Source: JACKAF01 sp041391485
GTDB lineage: Bacteria > Bdellovibrionota > FAC87 > UBA2466 > JACKAF01
DNA: 64,000 nt
Assembly (NCBI GenBank): GCA_041391485.1
Contig: JAWKNY010000022.1
Span: forward strand, 1-64,000
Direction of reading: 5' to 3'
Part shown: positions 32,756 through 40,967 of the stretch, one piece after another
How the letters are laid out: the number at the start of each line of letters is the position of its first letter
How positions within the stretch are numbered: the stretch's first letter is position 1
Notes under the pieces: generated by a model
Seen by the model: the letters and a program-made list of their open reading frames with translations, nothing else
Database searches by the model: none
Told to the model about the DNA's origin: nothing
Position numbers and translations under genes: made by a program

Positions 32756-35614
32756 ATGGCGATGGTAGAAGTTTCGACCGAATATGGTGGGCGTAAATTA
32801 ACGCTCCAGACCGGTCGTATCGCGAAGCAAGCCGATGCTTCGGTGTTGGTAACCTACGGCGAGACAGTCGTATTGGTTACTGTGGTGTCCAGTCGGGATT
32901 TGAAACCGGGTCAGGATTTCTTTCCCCTCACGGTAGATTTTCAGGAAAAATACTACGCCGCGGGCCGCATGCCCGGTGGCTTTTTCAAACGTGAAGCCAA
33001 ACCTTCAGACAAGGCGACCTTGTCGGCCCGCATGACGGACCGCCCTCTGCGTCCGCTTTTCCCTGAAGACTACATGTTTGAAACCAACGTAGTGGCCACA
33101 GTGCTCTCCGTCGATACGGAAAACGAGTACGATTTCTTGGCCCAAATCGGAGCGAGTGCGGCGTTGCACATCTCCGATATTCCCTTCAACGGCCCGGTGG
33201 CCGCGTGCCGCATCGGCATGAAAGATGGCGAATACGTTTTGAACATCCCGCCTTCGGAACAGCCCGAGAGCTCCATGGAACTTTTGGTTTCAGGCGTGCG
33301 CGACGGCGTGGTGATGGTGGAAGGGAAGTCCGAAGAAGTGAGCGAGAAGGAGCTTCTTGAAGCTATCTTTTTCGCGCACGAAAAGATGCAGCCCATCATG
33401 GATCTGCAGGACGAGCTACGCGAAAAAACGGGCAACCGTGCCAAGCGCGAGTATGACAAGCCGGCTAAAGACGAAGAGCTCAAGAAGAAACTTTGGGACT
33501 TCTTGCCGGGACCTGTTGCAGACGCGATGGCAGTTCGGGATAAGCTCGAGCGTTATGCCGCCCTCGACAAGGTGAAGAAATCCGCCAAGGAAAAATTTGG
33601 CATTAAGGAGCCCAAGTCGGCGGCTGATGAGTTGCACAATAAAAATCTTAGTGCGTACTTCGGCGACTTCAAGCACGAGTGGGCTCGTACCCATACCTTG
33701 AAGACCAAAAAGCGCATCGACGGGCGGAGTTACACGGATATCCGTTCGATCCAATGCGAAGCGGGTTTCCTGCCGCGTGTTCATGGATCCGGATTGTTCA
33801 CTCGTGGGGAAACTCAGGTGTTGGCAACCGTTACCTTGGGCACGGCTGACGACGAGCAAAAGATTGACGGCATTTCGGGCGTCTACCAAAAGCCCTTCAT
33901 GCTGCATTACAATTTCCCGCCTTACTCTGTGGGTGAAGCGCGCCCTTTGCGCCCGCCCGGTCGGCGCGAAATTGGTCATGGCTTTCTTGCGGAAAGAGCA
34001 CTCAGCTTTGCGGTTCCTTCCAAGGAGCTGTTCCCGTACACCATCCGCCTTGTTTGCGAAGTGATGGAATCCAATGGCTCCTCCAGCATGGGAAGCGTCT
34101 GTAGCGGCGCTTTGGCGATGATGGACGCTGGTATTCCTATCAAGAAGCCGGTCGCTGGTGTGGCGATGGGCCTCATGGTGGAAGGTGACGACGTTGCCAT
34201 TCTGTCCGACATCCTCGGTGATGAAGATCACTTGGGTGACATGGACTTTAAAGTCTGCGGCACCAATGATGGAGTGACCGCGTTCCAGATGGATCTCAAG
34301 ATCGGCGGGATTAGCCGTGAGATCATGGAACAGGCTTTGGAACAGGCGCGTGAAGGCAGACTTCATATTCTCGGCGAGATGATGAAGGTGTTGGAACAGC
34401 CCAGAGAAAACCTCTCGGCTTACGCTCCAAGAATTCACACTTTGAAGGTGAAGCCCGAAAAAGTGCGTGAAGTCATCGGACCCGGAGGCAAGGTCATCCG
34501 CGGTATCATCGAGCAGACCGGCGTCAAGATTGATATCGAAGACGATGGCACCGTGCATGTGGCTTCCGCTGATGAAGCGTCCGCCCAGAAGGCGATCGCC
34601 ATCATCGAAGGGATCTGTGAAGAGCCTGAACCTGGGAAAATTTACGAAGGCAAAGTTACCCGTATCGTTGATTTCGGCGCCTTTGTGGAAATCATCCCGG
34701 GAACAGAAGGTTTGTGTCACGTATCTGAGCTCGATAACACACGCGTCAACCGCGTCGAAGACGTGGTGAAAGAAGGCGAGATCATCAAGGTGAAATGCCT
34801 TGAGGTCGACAACCGAGGTAAAATTCGCTTGTCCCGTCGCGCACTTCTAGAAGGCGGACGTTCCGATAGCCCGCGCCGTGAAGGCCGAGGCGAAGGTGGC
34901 GGCGGCCGTGAAGAAGGTGGCCGTGAACCGCGCGAAGCGCGTGGTGAAGGTGCCGAAGGCCGTGGCGACCGCGACAACCGAGACCGGGATCGCAATCGCG
35001 ATCGTGGAGATCGGGGCGGCCGTGGCGGACGTGACCGGGATCGTGGTGGACGTGGTGGCCGGGATAGAGATCGCGGCCAGGGACGACGTTTTGATCGCGA
35101 TCGGGATGCGGATCGGGATTTTGATCGGGACGACGACAGAGGCGAACGCCCTGCCGGCCGGCGCGATCGTTTTGAAAGCGATGACAGACCGCCTCGCGGT
35201 CGAGAGCGCGGGCGTGGGGTACCCGATGACGTCGGTAACCGAGCCGATCTTGAGCTAGCCGGAGATGATGGTTTTGATCCGGATGATCAAATGCATTATC
35301 TCGCAGAGACCGATACCGCAGGCGGTGCACGCCCTGGCCGATCTTCTCACCGAGATTCCGAACGGCGCGAGCCGCGGGATCGAGGCGGCAGAGATCGCGC
35401 CCGTGAGGCCCAAGGCCGCGATCGGGATCGTTCGCGCAACCGAGGCAGCTCTTCGGGATCGGGAGGCGGAAGCAGCCGCGAAGGTCGCTTTGGTCGAGAC
35501 GGTCAAAGTCGTAGCGGCAACGATCGCTTTGGACGCGGAGACCGGGATCGCGGAGGCGATCGTGGCGGAGACCGTGGGGGTCGTGGAGGCCGCCGCGGGG
35601 GTCGCTTCGACTAA
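32756..35614 (+). CDS. pnp: polyribonucleotide nucleotidyltransferase with long Arg/Gly/Asp tail
   Basis: PNPase degrades RNA phosphorolytically from the 3' end. The start is ATG 32756, with AAGGAG six bases upstream. Two RNase PH domains (PLTVDFQEKYYAAGRMPGGF; YNFPPYSVGE, then SNGSSSMGSVCSGALAMMDAG) are followed by a KH domain (VREVIGPGGKVIRGI) and an S1 domain (YEGKVTRIVDFGAFVEIIPG). The family is normally about 700 residues; this one has 952. From about residue 702 a 250-residue tail of Arg, Gly, Asp and Glu follows, with RGGRGGRDRDRG-like repeats and a final GGRRGGRFD. A 12-base palindrome (32725-32736) lies in the rpsO-pnp spacer, where RNase III control occurs in some bacteria; that parallel is inference. 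Confidence 0.94.
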   Translation: MAMVEVSTEYGGRKLTLQTGRIAKQADASVLVTYGETVVLVTVVSSRDLKPGQDFFPLTVDFQEKYYAAGRMPGGFFKREAKPSDKATLSARMTDRPLRPLFPEDYMFETNVVATVLSVDTENEYDFLAQIGASAALHISDIPFNGPVAACRIGMKDGEYVLNIPPSEQPESSMELLVSGVRDGVVMVEGKSEEVSEKELLEAIFFAHEKMQPIMDLQDELREKTGNRAKREYDKPAKDEELKKKLWDFLPGPVADAMAVRDKLERYAALDKVKKSAKEKFGIKEPKSAADELHNKNLSAYFGDFKHEWARTHTLKTKKRIDGRSYTDIRSIQCEAGFLPRVHGSGLFTRGETQVLATVTLGTADDEQKIDGISGVYQKPFMLHYNFPPYSVGEARPLRPPGRREIGHGFLAERALSFAVPSKELFPYTIRLVCEVMESNGSSSMGSVCSGALAMMDAGIPIKKPVAGVAMGLMVEGDDVAILSDILGDEDHLGDMDFKVCGTNDGVTAFQMDLKIGGISREIMEQALEQAREGRLHILGEMMKVLEQPRENLSAYAPRIHTLKVKPEKVREVIGPGGKVIRGIIEQTGVKIDIEDDGTVHVASADEASAQKAIAIIEGICEEPEPGKIYEGKVTRIVDFGAFVEIIPGTEGLCHVSELDNTRVNRVEDVVKEGEIIKVKCLEVDNRGKIRLSRRALLEGGRSDSPRREGRGEGGGGREEGGREPREARGEGAEGRGDRDNRDRDRNRDRGDRGGRGGRDRDRGGRGGRDRDRGQGRRFDRDRDADRDFDRDDDRGERPAGRRDRFESDDRPPRGRERGRGVPDDVGNRADLELAGDDGFDPDDQMHYLAETDTAGGARPGRSSHRDSERREPRDRGGRDRAREAQGRDRDRSRNRGSSSGSGGGSSREGRFGRDGQSRSGNDRFGRGDRDRGGDRGGDRGGRGGRRGGRFD
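34860..35611 (+). repeat. low-complexity RGG/RDR-coding tract of pnp
   Basis: The tract encodes degenerate Arg-Asp-Arg and Arg-Gly-Gly units. Purine-rich gat-cgg-gat and ggc-cgt-ggc codon runs recur imperfectly, so this is protein low complexity rather than a strict DNA repeat. It keeps one frame throughout, unlike many other parts of the window, which supports selection on the tail. Confidence 0.7.
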
Positions 35615-35625
35615 TCCGGCGGACG

Positions 35626-36885
35626 ATGTCAGCCTTTAGAAAAGAGATTCTTGATAACGGCTTGACCCTTGTCATGGAAAACCACCCGCATGTGCGGGGG
35701 CTTTCGGTGGGCCTTTGGGTCAAAGTGGGGAGTGGCTTAGAGAGCCCCGTTCAAAATGGGATCAGCCACTTCACCGAGCACATGGTTTTCAAGGGGACCG
35801 ACACCCGGTCCCCTTTGGAAATCGCCGCCTACCTCGAATCACTGGGCGGAGAACTCAACGCTTTTACGGAGCGGGAGTACACCTGCTACCACGCCACCGT
35901 ACTCAAAGAGCACCTGGATCCGGCGCTTGAAATCCTGAGCGACATCGTCATCCACCCGACATTTCCCAAAGTAGAAATAGAACGAGAAAAAAAAGTTCTG
36001 CTCCAAGAAATGGCAATGGCTGAGGAGACGCCCGAAGACTGGATTCTCACGCTATTGTTGAAAACGGTGTGGGCCAATGAGCCCATGGGAATGCCTATTC
36101 TAGGAACGCGAAAAAGCGTGCAGGGCATCACCAAGCGTCACCTCAACGCGTTTTTTGACGAGCATTATCGGCCAGAAAACATGGTGATGAGTGTCGCGGG
36201 GAATCTCAACTTCGACGAAGTGCGCGATCGGGTCGAATACTACATGAGCAACACGCGCAAGCAGAACCGCTTGCCGCTCTCTAAAATGCCCGTGCGCTAC
36301 CGGGCACGCCGCCGCGCTCAGGTCATGGATACCGATCAGTTGCACCTCATGCTGGCTTTTGAAAGTGTGGGCCTGCGATCTCCCAAGCGCTTTGAGGCCC
36401 TGCTACTGAGTCTTTATTTGGGTGGTGGCATGAGCAGTCGACTCTTTCAGGAAGTACGGGAAAAAGCGGCACTGGCGTATAGTGTGGACTGCGATTCGCT
36501 GACGTACACCGATGAGGGGCTTCTAACTTTCTATGTGGCGATGGGGCACCGCTCCCTTTCCAAGTGTCTCGGGATTATTTCCAAGGAAGTGCAACGTCTC
36601 GTAGATGAGGATCTGCCTGAAAATGAATTGCAGTCTCTAAAAGGACAAATTCGGGGCATGCTTCTCCTTTCAGCCGATCAGATGGAGCACCGCCAGGAGT
36701 CGATTGGCAGAAACGAGATTCTTTTTGGGCGCTACATTCCTATTGAGGAATCCATACAGGCGATAGAAGCGGTGGGGGCCGCGGATCTTAGACGTTTTGC
36801 CGGAGAGATATTCCGCAAAGAAAAAGAGTCCGCCGTGACTTTGGCTAAGAATCGATATAAGAGTAGCCAATTAACTCTATTTTGA
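35626..36885 (+). CDS. M16 family zinc metallopeptidase (processing-peptidase type)
   Basis: A pitrilysin/mitochondrial-processing-peptidase relative of 419 residues. The inverted zinc motif HFTEH is near residue 48, with a downstream Glu in the ALEILSDIV...EREKKVLLQE region. The C-terminal half carries the usual YLGGGMSSRLFQEVREK (17 residues) substrate-binding segment. No signal peptide is visible, so it is probably cytoplasmic. It starts 11 bases after pnp and ends one base before dut. This pnp-M16-dut order is common in diverse bacteria. The substrate is unknown. Confidence 0.92.
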   Translation: MSAFRKEILDNGLTLVMENHPHVRGLSVGLWVKVGSGLESPVQNGISHFTEHMVFKGTDTRSPLEIAAYLESLGGELNAFTEREYTCYHATVLKEHLDPALEILSDIVIHPTFPKVEIEREKKVLLQEMAMAEETPEDWILTLLLKTVWANEPMGMPILGTRKSVQGITKRHLNAFFDEHYRPENMVMSVAGNLNFDEVRDRVEYYMSNTRKQNRLPLSKMPVRYRARRRAQVMDTDQLHLMLAFESVGLRSPKRFEALLLSLYLGGGMSSRLFQEVREKAALAYSVDCDSLTYTDEGLLTFYVAMGHRSLSKCLGIISKEVQRLVDEDLPENELQSLKGQIRGMLLLSADQMEHRQESIGRNEILFGRYIPIEESIQAIEAVGAADLRRFAGEIFRKEKESAVTLAKNRYKSSQLTLF

Positions 36886-36886
36886 T

Positions 36887-37324
36887 ATGGCAACAGTAAA
36901 AGTAATAAAACTCAACGAAGAAGCAATCATTCCACAATACATGTCGGCGGGCGCCTCCGGGTGTGATGTCTGTGCGTGTTTGGCGGGACCTCTGACCATC
37001 GCGCCCCAGCAGCGCGTGGCGGTACCGACGGGACTCGCGGTGGAAATTCCGGTAGGCTACGAGATCCAGGTGCGGCCTCGCAGTGGACTCTCGTTCAAGC
37101 AGGGACTCACCGTCGTCAACGCTCCGGGAACGATTGATAGTGACTACCGCGGCGAGATCAAAGTGCTCGTCATCAATCTTGGCAAAGATCCCATCACCAT
37201 CGAGCCCGGTAGCCGCATCGCTCAATTAGTCTTGCAGCAAGTAGAGCAGATCCAGTGGCTCGCGGCGCAGAGTTTAGAATCTACCGCGCGTGATGCCGGC
37301 GGTTTTGGCAGCACCGGCGTCTAA
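36887..37324 (+). CDS. dut: dUTP diphosphatase
   Basis: The homotrimeric dUTPase hydrolyses dUTP to dUMP and pyrophosphate, keeping uracil out of DNA. The 145-residue protein has five ordered motifs: AGASGCDVCA (motif 1), PRSGLS (2), GTIDSDYRGEI (3), RIAQLVL (4) and ARDAGGFGSTG (5). Motif 1 has Cys where AGYD is more usual. It follows the M16 peptidase directly and its stop overlaps the convergent small gene by four bases. Confidence 0.95.
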   Translation: MATVKVIKLNEEAIIPQYMSAGASGCDVCACLAGPLTIAPQQRVAVPTGLAVEIPVGYEIQVRPRSGLSFKQGLTVVNAPGTIDSDYRGEIKVLVINLGKDPITIEPGSRIAQLVLQQVEQIQWLAAQSLESTARDAGGFGSTGV

Positions 37325-37524
37325 ACGGTATCTTGGCGCTTCACGCGGATCCAGACGATGTTAGCGATGGGAAGGTAAAAGCGGTCCTCCGCTCCCTGAT
37401 CCAAAATAATCGCATTGTCTCGATCGCGAGAAACCAATCGGCCCTCCAAGGATCCGCCGTCTACGGTTTTGACGACGACCTGCTGCTTGGCAAAGTTCCG
37501 CCATTCGGGAAAGTATTCTGACAT
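37321..37524 (-). CDS. small Sm/SH3-like beta protein
   Basis: A 67-residue protein with an excellent ribosome site (AGGAGG four bases before ATG 37524). The sequence VVVKTVDGGSLEGRLVSRDR, then NAIILDQ and FYLPIANIVWIRV, suggests a five-strand Sm-like or SH3-like barrel, as in small RNA- or nucleic-acid-binding proteins. It is shorter than Hfq and lacks Hfq's YKHA motif. It converges on dut with overlapping stop codons (CTAA). Function unknown; the fold is inferred from alternating hydrophobic strands. Confidence 0.6.
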   Translation of the reverse strand: MSEYFPEWRNFAKQQVVVKTVDGGSLEGRLVSRDRDNAIILDQGAEDRFYLPIANIVWIRVKRQDTV

Positions 37525-37598
37525 CGGGCCTCCTAAGATTTATCTAGGTATTATAGAAAAGCTTCGCCTCAGCGTCGCGCCACAAGGTGTTAGTCCTC

Positions 37599-38000
37599 TT
37601 AGTAGGCGACGAAGAAAATTTCTTTGAGATAGAGACGTGGAAAGTGCTGGCGGTACTTGTTGAGAATTTGGTGGCGGAGCAACAGGAGCTGCTGACGCCA
37701 CATGGGATCGGTCACTTGAACGATGAGCCGTCCGCCGCGGATGCGCAAGGGCGCGGAGACCTGGGCCGCTGCAGCACCGACAAAGCCTTCCCAGGCAAGC
37801 AACGCACGGTTCTCTTCTATTTTCTTTAAGGCTTGAGCATCGCCTCTGAAAAAGCCTCCCAGCACTTCACCCGCCGGTACGGGGGTGGCGGCACGGCGTA
37901 GACGCCAACGCGTGTTGTAGCGCTTGCGGTCTTTTAGGCGCGCCGCGTAAGCCTCCGTGAGGCGCTTCTGTGCATCTTTCTCGTCGTCGTCGTGGCTCAC
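37599..38000 (-). CDS. DUF721/DciA-like protein
   Basis: The C-terminal part fits the DUF721 family, which includes the DnaB-helicase loader DciA: LKKIEENRALLAWEGFVGAA, then PLRIRGGRLIVQVTDPMWRQ, LLLLRHQILNKYRQHFP and LYLKEIFF. I favour GTG 38000 (SHDDDEKDAQKRLTEAY), giving 133 residues. An open frame extends upstream to 38105, but it runs into the glpX leader hairpin. The N-terminal part is basic and charged. A role in replicative-helicase loading is known for the family and is inferred here. Confidence 0.65.
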   Translation of the reverse strand: MSHDDDEKDAQKRLTEAYAARLKDRKRYNTRWRLRRAATPVPAGEVLGGFFRGDAQALKKIEENRALLAWEGFVGAAAAQVSAPLRIRGGRLIVQVTDPMWRQQLLLLRHQILNKYRQHFPRLYLKEIFFVAY

Positions 38001-38043
38001 AGGGCCTAGTCTAACGGCTTTTGATTTTCTGTCACACTTTTTT

Positions 38044-38100
38044 GGGGAGCGCGTCCTAATGGGTGAAGACAGATTTGCTTCAGCATCCCCTCCAACCCCC
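38044..38100 (+). promoter_or_regulatory. structured leader segment ahead of the glpX terminator
   Basis: GGGGA (38044-38048) can pair with TCCCC (38086-38090) around an inner stem TGAAG (38064-38068) / CTTCA (38078-38082). Together with the terminator just downstream this looks like an attenuator leader or a small terminated RNA. No known riboswitch class is recognised and no confident promoter is visible. Confidence 0.35.
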
Positions 38101-38141
38101 CACAAATGGCGCTCGGCGGAAGCCGGGCGCCATTTTTTGTG
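38101..38141 (+). terminator. strong intrinsic terminator inside the glpX leader
   Basis: A thirteen-pair stem (38105-38117 with 38122-38134, one G-T pair) closes a GGAA tetraloop and is followed by six T residues (33-38). CACAAA and TTTGTG extend the pairing outward. No plus-strand gene ends here, and glpX starts 67 bases downstream, so it probably regulates glpX or ends a small RNA. Confidence 0.8.
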
Positions 38142-38207
38142 CCCCTCTTAGCCTCTGCATTGCCGCCCGTTGGCCCGCATGCTAGTTTTCCCCGAGGAGA
38201 CAACACC

Positions 38208-39167
38208 ATGGACAGAAATCTTGCTTTGGAGTTCGTGCGCGTTACAGAAGCGGCCGCATTGGCGGCGTCTCGCTGGGTTGGGCGTGGCGACGAGAAATCC
38301 GCGGATCACGCGGCGGTGGAATCGATGCGAAAGGCGTTTGATTCGATCGAATTTGAAGGGACCATTGTTATCGGCGAAGGGGAGCGCGATGAAGCTCCTA
38401 TGCTGTACATCGGCGAAAAAGTGGGGAGTGGTTCGGGGCTTAAGATTGATATTGCTTGCGATCCTCTGGAAGGAACCACGATTACCGCTCTGGGGCGTAG
38501 TGAGGCGTTGGCGGTGATTGCGGCCGCTGAGGACGGAGGCTTTTTACACGCTCCGGATACCTACATGCAGAAAATCGCGGTGGGTCCCCAGGCAAAAGGG
38601 GCTATCGACATCACCAAAGATCCCACCTGGAATTTGAAGTCAGTAGCGAGCGCTCTGAAAAAAGATATGAACGATTTGATGGTGATCATCCTGGATCGCC
38701 CGAGGCACAAGGAGCTCATCGATGAAGTACGCAGCTGCGGGGCCCGCATCCGGCTCATCGGCGACGGTGATGTTTCGGCTGCCATCGCGACGGCGCAACC
38801 CGAATCGGGCGTGGATCTTCTCATGGGAACTGGCGGGGCCCCGGAAGGGGTGATTGCCGCAGCGGCGTTGCGCTGTCTCGGCGGGGACATGCAAGGCGTG
38901 CTCGCCTTTCGCAACGAAGGCGAGAAAGAGCGCGCAAAAAAGATGGGCATAGAAGATTTGAATCGTGTCTACGGCATGCTGGATTTGGCACGTGGGAATG
39001 TGATGTTTATCGCGACCGGCGTTACCAATGGCAGCTACCTGAGCGGCGTCCGTCGTTTCAGCGGAGGCGCTCGTACGCACTCCGTTGTGATGCGATCCGA
39101 AACCGGGACGATTCGCGAGATCAAGGCCGTACATCATTTTAAGACGAAACCGAACTACGGGTGGTAA
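38208..39167 (+). CDS. glpX: fructose-1,6-bisphosphatase class II
   Basis: GlpX dephosphorylates fructose-1,6-bisphosphate in gluconeogenesis. I chose ATG 38208 because GAGGAGA lies seven bases upstream; the longer open frame from 38106 runs back through the terminator hairpin. The 319-residue product has the family motifs GEGERDEAPMLYIGEKVG, ACDPLEGTT (metal and phosphate binding), DLMVIILDRPRH, RLIGDGDVSAAIA and GTGGAPEGVIAAAALRCLGG. The terminator-containing leader suggests conditional expression. Confidence 0.93.
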   Translation: MDRNLALEFVRVTEAAALAASRWVGRGDEKSADHAAVESMRKAFDSIEFEGTIVIGEGERDEAPMLYIGEKVGSGSGLKIDIACDPLEGTTITALGRSEALAVIAAAEDGGFLHAPDTYMQKIAVGPQAKGAIDITKDPTWNLKSVASALKKDMNDLMVIILDRPRHKELIDEVRSCGARIRLIGDGDVSAAIATAQPESGVDLLMGTGGAPEGVIAAAALRCLGGDMQGVLAFRNEGEKERAKKMGIEDLNRVYGMLDLARGNVMFIATGVTNGSYLSGVRRFSGGARTHSVVMRSETGTIREIKAVHHFKTKPNYGW

Positions 39168-39170
39168 GCG

Positions 39171-39599
39171 ATGGCAAAAGTAACGCGTGAAAAAAAGATG
39201 GACGTGTCCCCTGAGGCGCTCTTCAAAGCGATTACCCAGTTTGATGCCTACCCGGAGTTTATTCCTGAAGTCGTGGAGGCCACCACGCAAGCGGGCGCCA
39301 ATGACGACAAGACGGTAGTGCTTTTTGAGCTGGAGCTGATCAAACGCTTTCAGTACACGCTGGAATTCAAGATGCGCAAAAACGAAGAGGTCGTGTGGAA
39401 ATTGGTGGAAAGCAACTTTTTCAAAACCAACGAGGGGCGCTGGTTGCTTGCACCGGCTCCCGGCGGTGGGACCCAAGTTCAGTACGAGCTAGAAGTTGGT
39501 TTTGGCTTTCTGGTTCCCAAATTCATTTCAAAGAAACTCACTGAAGTTAACCTTCCTAAAATGTTTGATAGCTTTGAAAGGCGTGCGCAGGGTTTATGA
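39171..39599 (+). CDS. SRPBCC/START-fold protein (COQ10/RatA-like)
   Basis: A 142-residue protein of the polyketide cyclase/COQ10 group: VTREKKMDVSPEALFKAITQ, FDAYPEFIPEVVEA, then VVWKLVESNFFKTNEGRW and a final amphipathic helix. The fold forms a hydrophobic pocket. Relatives bind quinones or, in E. coli RatA, have been linked to ribosome association, but nothing here picks between them. It starts three bases after glpX and overlaps the next gene (ATGA). Confidence 0.8.
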   Translation: MAKVTREKKMDVSPEALFKAITQFDAYPEFIPEVVEATTQAGANDDKTVVLFELELIKRFQYTLEFKMRKNEEVVWKLVESNFFKTNEGRWLLAPAPGGGTQVQYELEVGFGFLVPKFISKKLTEVNLPKMFDSFERRAQGL

Positions 39600-39931
39600 C
39601 CGACGACAATAACTTTGATAAGAACGAACCCAAAGGGCCCATCGCAGGCATCGTGCGCGAGCTGGCTCTCACCGGTCTTGCTACCTTTTTCATGACCGAG
39701 GATTCGGTGCGCAAGTACCTAAAAGAGTTAAAACTCCCCAAGGAATTGGCGGGTTTTCTTCTCGAGTCGGCGTCAAAAAAGAAGGATGATTTCTACGGGC
39801 TACTCGCCAAAGAAATCGGGCGCGTGGTGAACAAGGTTGATATTGAACAGGCCGTGGGCAAATTCCTGGAAGGCCATGAGGTAAAGGTAAACGCCTCTTT
39901 TAGTTTTACTCCTAAGAAGAAGGGAAGCTAG
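39596..39931 (+). CDS. conserved-looking hypothetical protein, 111 residues
   Basis: Not recognised. An acidic N-terminus (TDDNNFDKNEPKG) is followed by a helix that could touch a membrane (GIVRELALTGLATFFMTED). Charged amphipathic helices follow (SVRKYLKELKLPKELAGFLL), then a basic C-terminus (FSFTPKKKGS). The size and helical make-up recall phasin-like or coiled-coil adaptor proteins, but that is only a resemblance. It is translationally coupled to the SRPBCC gene (ATGA) and lies three bases before ridA. Confidence 0.65.
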   Translation: MTDDNNFDKNEPKGPIAGIVRELALTGLATFFMTEDSVRKYLKELKLPKELAGFLLESASKKKDDFYGLLAKEIGRVVNKVDIEQAVGKFLEGHEVKVNASFSFTPKKKGS

Positions 39932-39934
39932 GCT

Positions 39935-40330
39935 ATGACGATGAAACCACAAGCGGTCTCAACCGATGCGGCACCCGCCGCCATAGGGCCTTACTCGCAA
40001 GGGATCCGGGTGGGTAATTTTCTCTTTATCTCAGGCCAAATTCCCATCGATCCCAAAATCGGAAAAATTGCGGCCGAAACCGTCGAGGATCAAGCGCAAC
40101 AGGTTTTAAGAAATCTGGGCGCCATTCTTGAGAGTCAGGGACTGGGCTTTGCGAGCTTGGTCAAGACCACCATCTTCCTCAAGAGCTTGGGGGATTTTCA
40201 AGCGGTCAACCGCATTTACTCAGAGTATGTGCGTGAGCCGTTCCCGGCCCGAGCGACCATTGAGGTAGCCGGACTGCCGCTTGATGCGAAGGTGGAGATT
40301 GAGGCGGTCGCCTGTTATCCTAATTCCTAG
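39935..40330 (+). CDS. ridA: RidA family enamine/imine deaminase
   Basis: RidA hydrolyses reactive enamine/imine intermediates from PLP enzymes such as threonine dehydratase. The 131-residue protein shows AAPAAIGPYSQGIRVGNFLF, ISGQIPIDP, VEDQAQQVLRNLGAILE and PFPARATIEVAGLPLDAKVE, including the conserved Arg of FPAR and the Glu of VEIEAVA. A second in-frame ATG lies two codons downstream. Confidence 0.92.
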   Translation: MTMKPQAVSTDAAPAAIGPYSQGIRVGNFLFISGQIPIDPKIGKIAAETVEDQAQQVLRNLGAILESQGLGFASLVKTTIFLKSLGDFQAVNRIYSEYVREPFPARATIEVAGLPLDAKVEIEAVACYPNS

Positions 40331-40331
40331 T

Positions 40332-40967
40332 ATGGGAATCAAAAAAGTAGTCCTTTTTGCCTGGTGCCTCCTCGCGGCTCCCTATGCTTTCGGGGTTCTC
40401 CTCAATGGGACAGCGGCCAAGGTGGGAAAGACCATCATCACAATAGAAGACGCCTACTTTTACCATGCCCTGAACTCTTTCAAAGCCGGAGTCGAAGACA
40501 GTTTAAGCCGCCCCTCTCCAGCCGAGCTGCGAAAAACCGTGCAGAAAATGATCTTTGAAGAAATGGTGGCGCTAGAGGCGCAGAGTTTTAAGTTTCAGGA
40601 AGTGCCCAAGGGGCTAGCGCAGGCACAAATCAACCGCCAGAAGGGAAAGTCCAGACCCGAGCATTGGCGCCAGATTCTCTCCCGTTTTGGGAAGACCGAG
40701 TCCACGGCCCTCTCCTTATTGGATCGGAGTATCCTGGTGGAACGCTTCGTCCAGCGCAAGGTGGAAACTCTCACCCCGATCATCACGGACGTAGAAGTGG
40801 AGCGTTACTACCGCCAAAATGCCGCGCGCTTTAAGGACAAAACAGTGGAGACGGCAAAACCCACAATCGTCTTGATCTTAAAGAAGCAGCGTGTAGAAAA
40901 CGGTTTGGAAGAATGGATACGCTTTCTCAAAAAGAAATACCAGGTAGCGGAGTTTCTGGAGACGTAG
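40332..40967 (+). CDS. exported SurA N-domain-like protein without a PPIase domain
   Basis: Start ATG 40332 follows the ridA stop by one base and gives a signal peptide (MGIKKVVLFAWCLLAAPYAFG). After it comes a SurA/PpiD-like N-terminal pattern: LLNGTAAKVGKTIITIEDAY, then FEEMVALEAQSF and VERYYRQNAARFKD. No parvulin isomerase domain follows; the protein ends at about 211 residues. A periplasmic chaperone for outer-membrane proteins is a reasonable inference. Its 3' end overlaps the next gene by 55 bases. Confidence 0.65.
   Translation: MGIKKVVLFAWCLLAAPYAFGVLLNGTAAKVGKTIITIEDAYFYHALNSFKAGVEDSLSRPSPAELRKTVQKMIFEEMVALEAQSFKFQEVPKGLAQAQINRQKGKSRPEHWRQILSRFGKTESTALSLLDRSILVERFVQRKVETLTPIITDVEVERYYRQNAARFKDKTVETAKPTIVLILKKQRVENGLEEWIRFLKKKYQVAEFLET

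Noticed and set aside
33416..34720. 434-codon minus-strand open frame inside pnp
   Set aside because: It is antisense to highly conserved PNPase domains, so it is a codon-usage shadow. The same applies to long antisense frames at 18092-18928, 21431-22222 and 4008-4802.
38044..38141. 4.5S/SRP RNA or a known riboswitch
   Set aside because: The conserved SRP RNA loop sequence is missing, and the stems match no riboswitch class I recognise.
38106..38207. Extended N-terminus of glpX reading from 38106
   Set aside because: The extension runs through the terminator hairpin and has no ribosome site. ATG 38208 has GAGGAGA at good spacing and gives the usual family length.
39171..39599. RatA toxin of a toxin-antitoxin pair
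   Set aside because: The SRPBCC fold is shared by many COQ10-like proteins, no RatB-like partner is present, and the neighbour at 39596 is not antitoxin-like.
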